Shown: positions 35,227 through 45,751, counted from the first letter of the stretch. The stretch is DNA of 64,000 nt from JABAAI01 sp965261955 (GCA_965261955.1 CBDHEM010000069.1:496001-560000), one strand, 5' to 3'. Notes: a model not told the origin generated them from the sequence alone. A program made the numbers and translations.

Positions 35227-36171
35227 TCAGCCTGCCAGCACGCGCTGATATCGGTAGCTCCCAGTTGTACGCACTGCCCATGCAAGGCAGTTTGCTTGTT
35301 CATCCTCTATAAAAAAATTTTCTTGTACCATTTTAGGAGCCTCGCCTTTCAGTTTTTGGATGGGAAGAATGACTCCTTGTAATATTCTTTTCCTGTCTTC
35401 TGGAGATTGGACAACCAAGCGGGGCCAAAGAGGAAATGTTTCTTGAACAGAAAGTAAATTGGGCTCTGTTTTCTCTGGCCTCCATATCGTGTTTGCATTG
35501 TCATCTTCCACCATTTGATGAGAACCTATTTTCGTCCGGCGTAAAGCACCAAGATGGAGTGGAATACCGATTTGTTCAGATAAATCTCTAGCCAATGCGC
35601 GCACGTAAGTCCCTCCACTCACATGTAAGTAAACACGAACTCGACTTTTTTTAGGTTCATATGCTAAAATAGAGCTTTCATAAATCTGTACAGGACGAGA
35701 CGCGACTTCCACAACTTGCCCCATACGAGCATGATCGGAAAGACGGCGCCCCCCTTGTTTCAAGGCTGAATAGATGGGAGGTTTTTGTTCTTTCAAGTTT
35801 GTCCAACTTGTAATCACTGTTTCTATGCTCTTTGTTTCCTTCTGCAAAAATTCTTGTACACGCTCCTCAGAAAGCTCATCCAAAACCTGTCCTTGTCTAT
35901 CATGGGTATCAGTGGATTTTCCAAAATGAAATTCCGCATGATATCCTTTATCTGCGTGTAAAAAGAATTGGGCCAAACCCGTAGCACGACCGACTAATAA
36001 AAGCATCAGCCCACTAGCTACACGATCTAGAATACCGGTATGCCCAATACGCTTTATTTCTAGCTTATGTCGCAGGTGAGTGACAAGTGTAGTAGAAGGC
36101 ATTCCGCTTGGTTTATCTGCAAGAACGGCCCCACATATGTTTTTCTTCAATTTCATATTATAACTATTCAC
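35227..36171 (-). CDS. truB: tRNA pseudouridine-55 synthase
   Basis: Makes pseudouridine 55 in the T-loop of tRNAs. 314 aa. Contains KPSGMPSTTLV and GHTGILDRVASG with the catalytic Asp (family: GHTGTLDPxAxG). YHAEFHFGKSTDTHDRQG and RVYLHVSGGTYVRALARDLS follow. The usual Pro after Asp is replaced by Arg, a mild deviation. Last gene of the nusA-infB-rbfA-truB block; its end lies two bases from the convergent Fe-S scaffold gene. Confidence 0.93.
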   Translation of the reverse strand: MNSYNMKLKKNICGAVLADKPSGMPSTTLVTHLRHKLEIKRIGHTGILDRVASGLMLLLVGRATGLAQFFLHADKGYHAEFHFGKSTDTHDRQGQVLDELSEERVQEFLQKETKSIETVITSWTNLKEQKPPIYSALKQGGRRLSDHARMGQVVEVASRPVQIYESSILAYEPKKSRVRVYLHVSGGTYVRALARDLSEQIGIPLHLGALRRTKIGSHQMVEDDNANTIWRPEKTEPNLLSVQETFPLWPRLVVQSPEDRKRILQGVILPIQKLKGEAPKMVQENFFIEDEQANCLAWAVRTTGSYRYQRVLAG

Positions 36172-36209
36172 TATTCACTTTAAAAAAGGCATTCCGGCCA
36201 TGCACTTTT

Positions 36210-36539
36210 TTATTCACTCTCAGTATAGAAACTTTCTTGTAGTGCTTGGTCCACAACAAACAAACGAAAGCGTGGAGTGAAACGAAGGCCTAGGTTACGC
36301 CCAATTATTGACTGAAACAAACCAAGTTTTTCCTGAATAGCTTTGCAACAAAGCTCATTATCCTCAGGACTCCCAAAAAAAGACAAATACAGTTTTGCAT
36401 GGCTACCATCACGAGAGAGATCCACTTTATGAACAGAAACAAATTCTATGCGATCATCTTTAGTCTGGTAGCGAATAAGCAGTTGGGCTAATTCTCGCAG
36501 GATAGAGCTCTCTACTCTTTTTTTTCGTATAGGACTCAT
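36210..36539 (-). CDS. rbfA: ribosome-binding factor A
   Basis: Assists late maturation of the 30S subunit and 16S rRNA 5' end. 109 aa with type II KH-like layout: SSILRELAQLLIRYQTKD near the N-terminus, VDLSRDGSHAKLYLSFFG in the middle, and LRFTPRFRLFVVDQAL. 38 bp upstream of truB in the translation operon. Confidence 0.9.
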   Translation of the reverse strand: MSPIRKKRVESSILRELAQLLIRYQTKDDRIEFVSVHKVDLSRDGSHAKLYLSFFGSPEDNELCCKAIQEKLGLFQSIIGRNLGLRFTPRFRLFVVDQALQESFYTESE

Positions 36540-36642
36540 TCTATGCTAGACCAAAGGCACACATCTTTTCAAAATGCCCAACAAACCAAGTCTCACTTTC
36601 CTGTTAAAGAAAAAGATTAGTCAATACTAAAAAAATAGCTAA

Positions 36643-38916
36643 CTATAACTTTCGTGCAATTTCTTTAATTTGAAAACACTCTATCTGATCATTTTCTCGT
36701 AAATCATTAAAACTTTCTATTGAAATACCACACTCAAAACCTTCGGATACTTCATTAGCTTCTTCTTTCACACGACGTAAATTTTGTATTTTACCAGTAT
36801 AAATAACGACGTTTTCTCGAATGACGCGAATGGAATTTTTACGAATGATTTTTCCTGAAATAACTTTACAGCCAGCTACGTTACCAGTGCGCGATATTTT
36901 AAATATTTGTCGTACTTCAACCTTACCGATAACCTCTTCTACCTTATCTGGCTCCAACATTCCTTCCATCGCTTTTTTCACATCTTGTATAATATCATAG
37001 ATCACACTATAGTATTTAATTTCTATACCATCTCTCTCGGCCAATTCTGTGACACGCGAGTTTGCTCGCACCTGAAATCCAATAATGAGTGCACTTGAAG
37101 CTGAAGCGAGATTAACATCAGATTCAGAAATAGCCCCCGTGGCCACATGTATGGCGCGCACTTTAATATCTTCCGTTGAAAGACGCAATAGACCCTCACG
37201 AATAGCTTCAACAGAGCCCTGTACATCTGCTTTAATTATAATATTGAGCTCCTTATGAGTCTGTATCCAACTCCCTAACTCAGTCAGGGATGGCTTCGCT
37301 TCAGACACAACATTTGAAGCACTAATGTGTTTATAATGCTGTCTTTTGTTGGCAATCTCTCGACCATATCGTTCATTTTCAACTACCTGAAAAGGGTCTC
37401 CCGCCTGTGGAACACCATCAATACCAGCTATTTCCACAGGGGTGGCCGGTATGGCTTCTTTTACACGCTTCCCATAATCATTATACAAAGCCCTAGCCCG
37501 ACCGGAATAAACTCCAACTACATAGGAATCTCCCTCACGTAATGTACCCTTTTCGATGAGAAGAGTGGCCACCGGTCCCTTACCCGGATCCACACGAGCT
37601 TCCACAACATGCCCCTTGGCACGTACTTTGGAATTGGCTGTTAGCTTGAGCATTTCTGCCTGTAACAAAATAGCATCTAATAACTGACTGATTCCACGCT
37701 GTTCTTTTGCGGATATATCGCAAAAAACAGTATCACCACCCCAATCTTCTGGCGACATCCCGTGCTCACTCAATTCCTTTTTTACATTTTCTACATCTGC
37801 ATCAGGAAGATCTATTTTATTCACGGCGACAATAATCGGTACTTTTGCCTCACGTGCATGGGCAATCGCTTCAACTGTTTGCTGCTTCACACCATCATCT
37901 GCTGCAACAACTAAAATAACAATATCTGTTATAGAAGCTCCCCGAGCCCTCATTGCACTGAACGCCTCATGACCAGGTGTGTCTAAGAAAGTAATTTTCC
38001 CTTTTGAAGTGTCAGAACTATCTTGAGTTGCATTTACTTGATAAGCACCTATATGCTGAGTAATCGCTCCAGCTTCACTATCTATGATGTTAGAACGGCG
38101 AATAGTATCCAATAGCATCGTTTTTCCATGATCAACATGCCCCATAATTGTAACAACGGGTGAACGCGATGCACGCTCCGATACTTTATCATCTTCTTCT
38201 TCAATGAGTGTTTCATCATAAAGAGAAACCACTTTCACTTCACAATTATATTCGGCTGCAAGCAAAGAAGCCGTCTCTGTGTCAATAGCTTTATTAATTG
38301 TGACCATCTCACCCATTCTCATAAGAGCACCAATAACTTCGTTGGGACGCAAGTTCATCTTTTTGGCCAAATCTCCAACCTGAATGCCTTCCATGATTTC
38401 GATTCTAACAGGTGTTTTCGTATGCATTTCGGAACTTTTTGCATTTATGTCTTTTTCTAGAGGACGTTCCTCTTTTAACTTATCTCGCTCCTGACGAAAA
38501 CGCTCATTCCTATGACCTGTTCGCATAGTACGTCCTCTCGCTTGAGCAGCAGTGGGAGGACTGGCTTGCATAAGCAAATTCACACGATTAGCTTCTATCG
38601 CCGTAACACCAGCCCCGCTAGATCTTTGATCAATAGAGGCCTGAGGGTTTTGTGCAATGCCCCTATCAGAGATGGAGCTAGTGGCTTGTTTTGGATTTAT
38701 TTTAGGGCGAGGAGCTAGAGGAGCAAAACCAGACTTCTTCGATTTACTTTCATTTTTATTCCCAAATTTAGCTGCACCAAAATGTTCTGAAATATCTTTT
38801 TTTTGAGAAGTTTTCTTTTTAATGACAATTCTTTTCTTTTTGCTACCGGCTGATGAATACCCTCCCCCCATCTTCCGACTTGAAGCACCTTTTGTAATTT
38901 TATCCTTTTCCGGCAT
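36643..38916 (-). CDS. infB: translation initiation factor IF-2
   Basis: GTPase that brings fMet-tRNA to the 30S subunit. 757 aa, on the short side because the N-terminal Lys-rich region is compact. IF2N-like helix bundle at about 175-230. G1 GHVDHGKT, G3 DTPGHE and G4 NKID are all present at about 255-375. Domains II-IV follow, with GSVEAIREGLLRL and the C-terminal fMet-binding domain (VEVRQIFKISRTGNVAGC). Upstream of rbfA, downstream of nusA. Confidence 0.96.
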   Translation of the reverse strand: MPEKDKITKGASSRKMGGGYSSAGSKKKRIVIKKKTSQKKDISEHFGAAKFGNKNESKSKKSGFAPLAPRPKINPKQATSSISDRGIAQNPQASIDQRSSGAGVTAIEANRVNLLMQASPPTAAQARGRTMRTGHRNERFRQERDKLKEERPLEKDINAKSSEMHTKTPVRIEIMEGIQVGDLAKKMNLRPNEVIGALMRMGEMVTINKAIDTETASLLAAEYNCEVKVVSLYDETLIEEEDDKVSERASRSPVVTIMGHVDHGKTMLLDTIRRSNIIDSEAGAITQHIGAYQVNATQDSSDTSKGKITFLDTPGHEAFSAMRARGASITDIVILVVAADDGVKQQTVEAIAHAREAKVPIIVAVNKIDLPDADVENVKKELSEHGMSPEDWGGDTVFCDISAKEQRGISQLLDAILLQAEMLKLTANSKVRAKGHVVEARVDPGKGPVATLLIEKGTLREGDSYVVGVYSGRARALYNDYGKRVKEAIPATPVEIAGIDGVPQAGDPFQVVENERYGREIANKRQHYKHISASNVVSEAKPSLTELGSWIQTHKELNIIIKADVQGSVEAIREGLLRLSTEDIKVRAIHVATGAISESDVNLASASSALIIGFQVRANSRVTELAERDGIEIKYYSVIYDIIQDVKKAMEGMLEPDKVEEVIGKVEVRQIFKISRTGNVAGCKVISGKIIRKNSIRVIRENVVIYTGKIQNLRRVKEEANEVSEGFECGISIESFNDLRENDQIECFQIKEIARKL

Positions 38917-38981
38917 TTTCTATTGTATAGGAATAAATCTATCTGGGCTATATCTATCAACCATGCACAACCATGCAATCG

Positions 38982-40343
38982 CTAGGCATCTTCAAATTCA
39001 ACAGTTTCTGCCAAAACCCTGCGTATTTGCTTGGCAGTAGATTTCCCTACACCCGGCATCTCTGACAAATCTGTTTCTGAAAACTCCACTAACTTTTCCA
39101 CACTGCTTACATCATTTTGTCTGAGAAGTTCAATGATACGGCGCGAAAGGCCCGGCAAATCTGAGAGAGGAGTCGCCTCATCCCCTGCTTCACTTGTTGT
39201 CGTATCTTGATTACTAAACAAAGCTTCTAAACGCTCCTTTGCTTCTGGGGAAGACATCTCTTCACTAAATTGTGTCTGAGACTTAACAACGATGTTGTAG
39301 TCAGTCAACTGGCAAGCTAGACGGACATTATGACCCGTATTACCAATAGCCACACTATAGGAATTATCCGAAACAACAACAAAGGCTTCTTTTGCAGAAG
39401 AATCTACACGTATCTCAAGCACCTCTGCTGGGGAAAGAGAATTGGCTATCAATTCTTGCGTCTCTTGAGCAACGTTCACTATGTCCACGCGTTCATTGCC
39501 AAGTTCTCGAACAATAGATTGAATACGAACGCCTTTAATACCAACACAAGCCCCAACAGGGTCCACATCCTGCCGGGTAGAACGCACTAGTAATTTTGTC
39601 CGGTAACCAGCCTGACGAACAACATGAATGATTTCAACAACGCCATCATAAATTTCAGGGATTTCCATTTCAAAAAGCTTACGAACAAAAGCTGGAGAGG
39701 CACGAGAAAGTAAAATAAAAGGTCCAGGTTCGCGGGTTCTTTCTCTACGTAATTCAACTGTTTTAATCAGAGCCTTTACTCTATCTCCCGGTCGAAAACG
39801 TTCTCCCGGTATTTGCTCACGTCTTGGTAAAACACCCTCTGTACGACCAATATCAACATAAACAACTTCACGGTCACGCCAACGTAAAAAATACCCATTT
39901 ATCAATTCACCTTCTTTATCTTTAAAGTTATCGTATATAATTTCACGCTCCATCTCACGTAAACGCTGCATCAGAGTTTGACGTATATTTGTGGCCACCA
40001 CTCGCGAGAAACCAAGTGGATCATAACGCTCCTCAATAAAATCACCGATTTGCACATCCGGTCGAATAGTACGTGCCTCTTCTATTCCTATCTGTCCATC
40101 AGAACTTGAACTTTTTTCAGCGACCATTCTTCGGTGTAGCACAGCAATCTCTTCTGCTTCCGGATTGATCAATACCTTAAGATCTGCATGGATGCCATAT
40201 TTTTTTTGATATGAAGTCAAAAAACTGCCCCTAATCAGTTCTATAATTTTTTCGCGGCTTAACTTTCTCTCTGTGGAAAGGTCCTCAATAAAAGTAAAAA
40301 AAGCCTTTATGTCTGGATCACTTTTCTTTTTTAATTTTGCCAT
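38982..40343 (-). CDS. nusA: transcription elongation/termination factor NusA
   Basis: Binds RNA polymerase and nascent RNA to control pausing, termination and antitermination. About 453 aa. N-terminal domain, S1 domain (about 130-200, YVDIGRTEGVLPRREQIPGE), then KH1 and KH2 (VGACVGIKGVRIQSIVREL; AIGNTGHNVRLACQLT). At the C-terminus a helix-hairpin-helix stretch (SEMPGVGKSTAKQIRRVL). ATG at 40343 (MAKLKKKSDPD) is preferred because GAAAG lies just upstream; an ATG eight codons earlier lacks a ribosome site. First gene of the operon; rimP is not upstream. Confidence 0.95.
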   Translation of the reverse strand: MAKLKKKSDPDIKAFFTFIEDLSTERKLSREKIIELIRGSFLTSYQKKYGIHADLKVLINPEAEEIAVLHRRMVAEKSSSSDGQIGIEEARTIRPDVQIGDFIEERYDPLGFSRVVATNIRQTLMQRLREMEREIIYDNFKDKEGELINGYFLRWRDREVVYVDIGRTEGVLPRREQIPGERFRPGDRVKALIKTVELRRERTREPGPFILLSRASPAFVRKLFEMEIPEIYDGVVEIIHVVRQAGYRTKLLVRSTRQDVDPVGACVGIKGVRIQSIVRELGNERVDIVNVAQETQELIANSLSPAEVLEIRVDSSAKEAFVVVSDNSYSVAIGNTGHNVRLACQLTDYNIVVKSQTQFSEEMSSPEAKERLEALFSNQDTTTSEAGDEATPLSDLPGLSRRIIELLRQNDVSSVEKLVEFSETDLSEMPGVGKSTAKQIRRVLAETVEFEDA

Positions 40344-40367
40344 TATATTCTTTCGCACCGTGGGCAT

Positions 40368-40715
40368 ACAATATGAACGCCCAGCACCACACTCACAATT
40401 CGTTTTTCACAAGTGAAATGGAGAAAAAAAATCAATCCATAACCACCTAAAGTCGACCTCCCACTTTACGCTCCAACTGTCAAGCTTGTTCATCTTTCTA
40501 TGTGTAAAGATAAATAATTTTACCCTTTAATATCGAAGGCAAAAATAGGACAAACCCTCAATTTTAAGGCACCGGAAAAGGTGATCTGATCATCTTTGTC
40601 TTTTTTGTGTTTTGCAACAACCCCCATCATGAAAGCGAATAAGTCTTTTTACTTAACAAAGCTAGCGTGTATAACTCCCTAATCATATCTTTTTAGTTGT
40701 AAGGAGGGAAAAACA
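40368..40715. other. intergenic region with half of a MITE-like element
   Basis: Leader of the nusA operon on minus and of the small lipoprotein gene on plus. At about 40604-40632 it carries the right-end motif 'gtgttttgcaacaaccccc' of the short inverted-repeat family; no left end is recognised. No gene seen. Confidence 0.4.
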
Positions 40716-40913
40716 ATGATGAAAAAAGTTTTGCTTTCAATAGTAGCTGCCACTATGCTATATAGTGCGGCTAGTTGTATAACGTACAATGGTAGTTTTG
40801 CCGGTAAAGAGGGTGTAATCAGTAGAGTTATGACTTTACCCTTTGGTATAGGCAGTGGTCCTGTCCATTGTATACGTACCGAGAAAAAAATGAAATGTAA
40901 GTTGGCCGACTGA
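40716..40913 (+). CDS. small lipoprotein, TRL-like
   Basis: 65 aa, with a strong ribosome site (AAGGAGGG) 8 bp before ATG. The signal peptide ends in lipobox SAASC, so the mature lipoprotein is only about 44 aa. The mature part (SGPVHCIRTEKKMKCKLAD) carries two further cysteines. Resembles small spirochaetal lipoproteins of the TRL type, but the match is by impression. Function unknown. A strong hairpin at 40980 follows. Confidence 0.65.
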   Translation: MMKKVLLSIVAATMLYSAASCITYNGSFAGKEGVISRVMTLPFGIGSGPVHCIRTEKKMKCKLAD

Positions 40914-40979
40914 TTTCATTCTATGGTTCGCACTGCATACGTGGCGAGAAGAGAATGCAATGTAAGTGAAGACCTTAGT

Positions 40980-41013
40980 CCGCACTCTATAGTCTTTGTA
41001 TTGTAGAGTGCGG
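40980..41013 (+). terminator. intrinsic-terminator-like hairpin
   Basis: Ten-bp perfect stem CCGCACTCTA / TAGAGTGCGG with a 14-nt loop, 66 bp after the lipoprotein stop. The following run is only TTATATA, so termination strength is uncertain. The IS deletion derivative begins right after it. Confidence 0.5.
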
Positions 41014-41020
41014 TTATATA

Positions 41021-42083
41021 GTCAGCCTTGAAAAAGGCACTATATTCAGAAAACGCCATAACCCATACTTCCTTTTTTACGGAAAAATCAGTCAGATATT
41101 GCAGAATAAATTTAAGCATGGAAAAAGCTATGGAAAAAGCTTTTAGCCATTTTCTCATATTAAAGCCAGCACCTAGTAAAACCGCATACATCTTATCACC
41201 TTCTTGCGTTAAGAGGTGATTTCTTCGTACACCTCAATCATTATTCTTCATGTGACCAATGATGGGTTCAATAGCTGCTCTTCTTTTCATCCACTTGCGT
41301 AAACTACGTTACATTTTTTTCTTTGTGCCAACAATATGAACTGTTATCCCATCTTTAACTTTCACTCCTCTATTACCTCTATCTACAAGAACTTTTATCT
41401 ACAAAAACTTCTTTTACACTTAATGAATTGGGTAAAAAGCTTTATAGCTGTTCTATAGGCGATCCGTATGGCCGATCCGATGGCCGATCCTTATGGTAAT
41501 GTATGTCCATCAAAAGGATTGCCGTGTTTTGGCATAGCGCCTAAAACAAAGTTACCCTGACTACTTGTCACATAACTCGCCTTACATCCAAATTCATACT
41601 TCTTATGCGTCTTCCCTTTAGAGATGCATTCTACTTCCGGCGCATGTAAACTATAAACTTTGTTTTTGCTATTCTTGTTTTGATCGTAAAGACGGTGAAA
41701 AAGACACAAAGAAAATTCATAGTTTTTATGTAAGTCTATAGAATGCAATTTACGCTCTACATCCCGTAAAACACGGCTAAAATAGGTTTTTAAGCTCTTT
41801 TGCTCACGCCTTGCAAGTCTGTATTTACATCCTCTAAAAGGTATCGGCTCTGCATTCATAATGACCTTTTAGATAAACGAGAATAACTTTGGCGAAGACG
41901 AATATTATTTCTCTTAGCCTTTTTATTTGAGCTAGCATAGGGAAGCCCTGAAAAATAATACTCGAAAAACACAAGCTTTTGAATGCCTTTTCACAAAAGC
42001 TTGCGATTATGAGTACTACTTTTTACTTCAGAATGGCTTATAAATGCGAAAGATCCATAGTATTCTGGTTTTTCAAGGCTGAC
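41021..42083 (-). mobile_element. IS5-family deletion derivative, copy 2
   Basis: Both terminal repeats are present (GTCAGCCTTGAAAAA at 41021 and its complement ending at 42083). About 540 bp of the transposase N-terminal half are missing, joined at 'cttagcc|tttttatttgagct' near 41920. The rest is degenerate. The same junction is found in copy 3. Confidence 0.85.
41040..41859 (-). pseudogene. IS5-family transposase remnant
   Basis: Carries the middle and C-terminal parts (SLHAPEVECISKGKTHKKYE, GFNMRKWLKAFS) in different frames. Small insertions of 'ggccgatcc'-type words near 41460-41490 and frameshifts interrupt it. Not functional. Confidence 0.85.
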
Positions 42084-42201
42084 TAAAATAGGAAAGAATA
42101 GATTAAACAGAAATATTCATCATATTCCTTTATTTCCCGCTATAAAGAAATAACCAAGGGCAAATCACTCCGTATCTCTTAGATAGAAGCTTCTATACCT
42201 A

Positions 42202-43059
42202 TCATGAAGACTTATATTGGTCTAAAATTTGCCTCAGCTTCATTAATAACTGATCTTTTTCGAATTGGTTCTTTTTTTCTAGCCAATTAATGAGATGCTT
42301 TCCATTGGGAACAATTAATAAGTCTCTTGGAGAGTGGGATAGAGAGTACAATTTTTTGCCAAATGAGATGGGAACAATCATGTCATGCTTGCCATGAATA
42401 ATGAGAATTGGTAATGGGCTCAACTTAGCGATTAAATTTGTTGTTGCGTGATAATCTGAGAGAAAAACGTAGCTCAGCAGGCCAAAGGGTGGGGATACAG
42501 CTTGGTTTATTATTTTACGTCCAAGATTTTGAAAAGAATCAAAGCCCCCTTCCAGGACTATGCCCGCAATATATTTATTCTCTTTTAGGCCTATGAATGT
42601 ATGAATAACGATTATGCTTCCCAGACTTTGACCGTATAAAATTAAAGGTGTCTTCTTTTTTTGGTTTTGCTCTTGTAATTCTTTAACAAGAAGAATAGTG
42701 TCCGCAATAATTTTTTTTGTGTTGGGGGAGCCTTCTGATTGGCCATAGCCGCGATAGTCAAAAGTAAAAAGATTGTACCCTTCCCGTACAAGCCATATTA
42801 AATTTAGATATTGAGCGGTTAAGTTTTGACTGTTTCCATGAAATTGAATGATGGTTGCCTTTGGCTTTTTAGCCAAGGAAGGGAAGTACCAACTATGTAT
42901 TAAGTTTTTATCTACGCCAAAGAAAAATTGCTCTTTATACGATAAGCGAAAAAGACGAGGGTCAGAATAATGTAAGCGCGTAGGATGATAGATTAGACTA
43001 GCTGTACAAAAAAAGAGGGAACACGCTCCACAGAGGATAATAAAAGATTTTAAATACAT
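42202..43059 (-). CDS. alpha/beta hydrolase, membrane-anchored or exported
   Basis: 285 aa. N-terminal hydrophobic segment (about 5-22, ILCGACSLFFCTASLIY). Then an alpha/beta-hydrolase fold of the BEM46/ABHD13-like kind: HGNSQNLTAQY (oxyanion HGN), YRGYGQSEG, nucleophile elbow GQSLG, acidic residue in IHGKHDMIVP and catalytic His in NGKHL. Substrate unknown, perhaps lipid or acyl ester. Follows the DUF4105 gene after 11 bp, so the two are co-transcribed and may act together at the envelope. Confidence 0.85.
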   Translation of the reverse strand: MYLKSFIILCGACSLFFCTASLIYHPTRLHYSDPRLFRLSYKEQFFFGVDKNLIHSWYFPSLAKKPKATIIQFHGNSQNLTAQYLNLIWLVREGYNLFTFDYRGYGQSEGSPNTKKIIADTILLVKELQEQNQKKKTPLILYGQSLGSIIVIHTFIGLKENKYIAGIVLEGGFDSFQNLGRKIINQAVSPPFGLLSYVFLSDYHATTNLIAKLSPLPILIIHGKHDMIVPISFGKKLYSLSHSPRDLLIVPNGKHLINWLEKKNQFEKDQLLMKLRQILDQYKSS

Positions 43060-43070
43060 GCCTTTCTTCT

Positions 43071-45074
43071 CTAAAAAAAATAATAAAGCCCAAATAATAT
43101 ATCATGATAATTGTTTTGAAAGGAAAAAATTGCTCGCCATTCAAGATTTTTTTGTAAACTTTTTCTGTAATGAAAATCTATCTGAAATATATTCGGTACA
43201 CGATGCCAGTTGTAATAAATAAATTCAACGCTAAGTTTATACTTCCAACTTTTTTCACCTCCAAGTAAAATAAGCATCCCTTCTGGACCAATCTGGTGTT
43301 CTTGTGGGTAGTGTTTAGCATAGCGATAACGTGCTCCAAATAATGCGCTTATATTGACTGGGAGATTTTCAAATATCCCCCATGTAGCGCCTCCTAAAGC
43401 GCGAGTATAAGTATTTTGGGAGGGGCCTTTTTCAGAAAATCTCGTATTTGAATCCGCTTTGGTCTTTGCGTACTCAACATTATTCCCTATGGTAATAACA
43501 TAAGAAATGTCCTTTCGATATTGTTTATATGGCGTCAAAGAAAATAAACTAATCAAATCAAGTTGATGTAAAACAATTCTATTAAATTTTTCATAGTATC
43601 TTATATCAAAATTTAAAAATAGTAACTCTGTACTTTTAGGGAGGGCATCCTCTTGAGCTAAAAGATCATGATAGAGCATATAAGAACGAACGTTATTAAA
43701 ATAACCGTAATTTGAATAACCAATGGAAAACGAAATGAGTCGTAGAGCATGGTTAAGGTGAGGTGGCATATCTTCACTTTTTATTATAAATTTATGTTCT
43801 TTAGAAGCGGGAGGTGATTTTAATCTTTTTTTGATAAGACTCTCATATAGAGATTCTTTATTTTTCTTTTCTCGCGATGATTTTTTTGATTTAATCTGAC
43901 TGATTTGATAACGAAGAAAGCTAAGTAGGGTATCGAGTATAAATAATTCTCGTTCTTTTCCCAAATTTGGAATATTTCGTATGGCTTGCTGAAAACTTAC
44001 TTTTTGATCGGCAACTAAAAAAAAAGCTTTTTTCTCGGCCTCGTTTAAGCTATCAATTTTTTGTCCCAGTATCCTAGAAGTAGAAGGACGAAAAGTAATA
44101 TCTTTAATTAGTTTCTCTTTTTTCAAAAGCTTTAATGTTTCCGCTGGGATGACTATGAAATTAAATTCCTTGCGTAAACGTAAAGAAGGGCGAGCAATTT
44201 CTAATAGAGAAAGCAACTGATAAGAACAATTCCCATTCATGTAATAATAATCAAAAGTAGCTTTATTTAATTCCCAAAGATGCAATACCATCTTTTTAAT
44301 TTCCATTGTATCTAGATTAAGCTTATATTCCCATAAGTCTCTGTTTTCAAAATCATTATATTCACGCACCTTAAGGTGATAGGGTAAAAAGGAAAAACGA
44401 CCGGGAAAGCCACCAAAAAGACCGTATAACGCATAGCGTAAAAAATCAATATCTCCAGGATAAGCAGCAAAATTTGTAGCATAATCTAGTAATGTTGCTT
44501 TTGCGTATTTGTGAGTATTTATTTTTAATAGTGTATGACCAAAAAGAGATGCGGGAGCATTTAAGTAATAAGACGCAAAGACTAAAGAAATTGATTCATA
44601 ATCAAGTATTCTCAGCCAAAAATCTAAATCCGGACATTGTTTCTTTTGGGTCTTTTTTCTAATGCCTAATTTTTTCTTTAACCAAGCGTAACGAGCGGGG
44701 AAATGGCACCGAGGGGGCTGATTTCGTGAAATTATTTTTTGATCATTTGTTTCTTGAGAAGAAATAAAGAGTGCCTTGATAGTCGCGTGTAATTCAGATC
44801 TTGGATCGATATGTCCAGTTTCTGAAAAAAAAAATTGACCACCAGTAATTTCGCTTTTCCCATTTCTATAATGTAAAAGCAATAACCAGTAGGGTTGTTG
44901 GGATAGTTTCAGACTATCTGCTCTTTGGATAAGCCTCTTCCAGTCTAATTCGAGAGAAGAAAAAGGAGGCGCGATCTGCTGGGCCAATAGAGTATTTATA
45001 AGGCCAAGAAAAAGAAGAAAAACCTTCAAGATAAAAAGTACCTCATAATAAACGCAAAGATGGCCCTTCCTCAT
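43071..45074 (-). CDS. DUF4105-family exported protein
   Basis: About 667 aa. Signal peptide around 12-33 (LFILKVFLLFLGLINTLLAQ). The centre has the DUF4105 marks: LNAPASLFGHTLLKIN and YYMNGNCSYQLLSLLEIARP, with His and Cys/Asn in positions expected for a papain-like or NlpC-like fold. The C-terminal ~200 residues form repeated aromatic strands (YRKSLQKNLEWRAIFSFQNN), possibly an outer-membrane barrel. ATG at 45074 follows GAGGG; a TTG one codon earlier is less likely. Envelope hydrolase is inferred; substrate unknown. Confidence 0.8.
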   Translation of the reverse strand: MRKGHLCVYYEVLFILKVFLLFLGLINTLLAQQIAPPFSSLELDWKRLIQRADSLKLSQQPYWLLLLHYRNGKSEITGGQFFFSETGHIDPRSELHATIKALFISSQETNDQKIISRNQPPRCHFPARYAWLKKKLGIRKKTQKKQCPDLDFWLRILDYESISLVFASYYLNAPASLFGHTLLKINTHKYAKATLLDYATNFAAYPGDIDFLRYALYGLFGGFPGRFSFLPYHLKVREYNDFENRDLWEYKLNLDTMEIKKMVLHLWELNKATFDYYYMNGNCSYQLLSLLEIARPSLRLRKEFNFIVIPAETLKLLKKEKLIKDITFRPSTSRILGQKIDSLNEAEKKAFFLVADQKVSFQQAIRNIPNLGKERELFILDTLLSFLRYQISQIKSKKSSREKKNKESLYESLIKKRLKSPPASKEHKFIIKSEDMPPHLNHALRLISFSIGYSNYGYFNNVRSYMLYHDLLAQEDALPKSTELLFLNFDIRYYEKFNRIVLHQLDLISLFSLTPYKQYRKDISYVITIGNNVEYAKTKADSNTRFSEKGPSQNTYTRALGGATWGIFENLPVNISALFGARYRYAKHYPQEHQIGPEGMLILLGGEKSWKYKLSVEFIYYNWHRVPNIFQIDFHYRKSLQKNLEWRAIFSFQNNYHDILFGLYYFF

Positions 45075-45384
45075 CAAAATTTTTTCCCTCTTTCTACAAG
45101 AAAGAGGCTCAGCAATAAATGTTGCTTATTACGTATACAATCCATATACAGTAATCATATAACGACAAGACTTTGATACTCTAGGCTGTTTATTTTTCAT
45201 TCTTTGACAAAGAGAAGGCATAAAGGCGTTCACGTCCGTATCGGGTTTTATCTTGTCACTGAGGAAGAAGAGGTTTCCTGAAGGGAATGCTCAAATTGAC
45301 CAAATTTACAGGGTTTTTCACAACCAAGCAACTTACTAAACGCAGTGAGCTTGATACCCGACATTCATCCGTCTCTTTCTCTAA

Positions 45385-45600
45385 AGCTCTTACAATTCAC
45401 AGCAACAAAAATTTCTTACTCACTGTGGCATTAAGCAGTTACGCTTTCATCATCGTTATCAAGACGCTCCTAAAGCGATAGAAGAAGCGGGAGAGTCTGA
45501 GCTAGATGTAATGAAAGCCTCCTATTCGTTGTAGGATCAAGGAACAGATACCATGGGTCACCAACCACCAGCTCCAAAAGTACGTAAAGCTATGTTATAA
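45385..45600 (+). pseudogene. decayed coding remnant
   Basis: One frame reads KFLTHCGIKQLRFHHRYQDA, then AIEEAGESELDVMKASYSL, an in-frame TAG, and DQGTDTMGHQPPAPKVRKAM before TAA. Continuity of sensible residues on both sides of the TAG suggests a mutated gene end. Family not recognised. The stretch from 45075 to 45384 shows no other gene. Confidence 0.3.
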
Positions 45601-45677
45601 GCAACAGGCAACGCATACTCCTTCTGCCATCAATGAGCGAAACGAAATAACACAGCACTGAAAAAAAATACCCAATG

Positions 45678-45715
45678 AAAGAGCCTCTCCTTATTTCATA
45701 GAAGAGAGGCTCTTT
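45678..45715. terminator. bidirectional rho-independent terminator
   Basis: Twelve-bp perfect stem AAAGAGCCTCTC / GAGAGGCTCTTT with a 14-nt loop; T-run on plus and A-run before it on plus, so it can serve both strands. On minus it lies just downstream of the DUF3015 gene. Confidence 0.85.
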
Positions 45716-45751
45716 TTCTACTTTGTTAGGGTCAATTACACTTCTAAACCT

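Noticed and set aside
45287..45481. 64-aa plus-strand frame
   Set aside because: No ribosome site; a different frame (45385-45600) reads more like decayed coding sequence.
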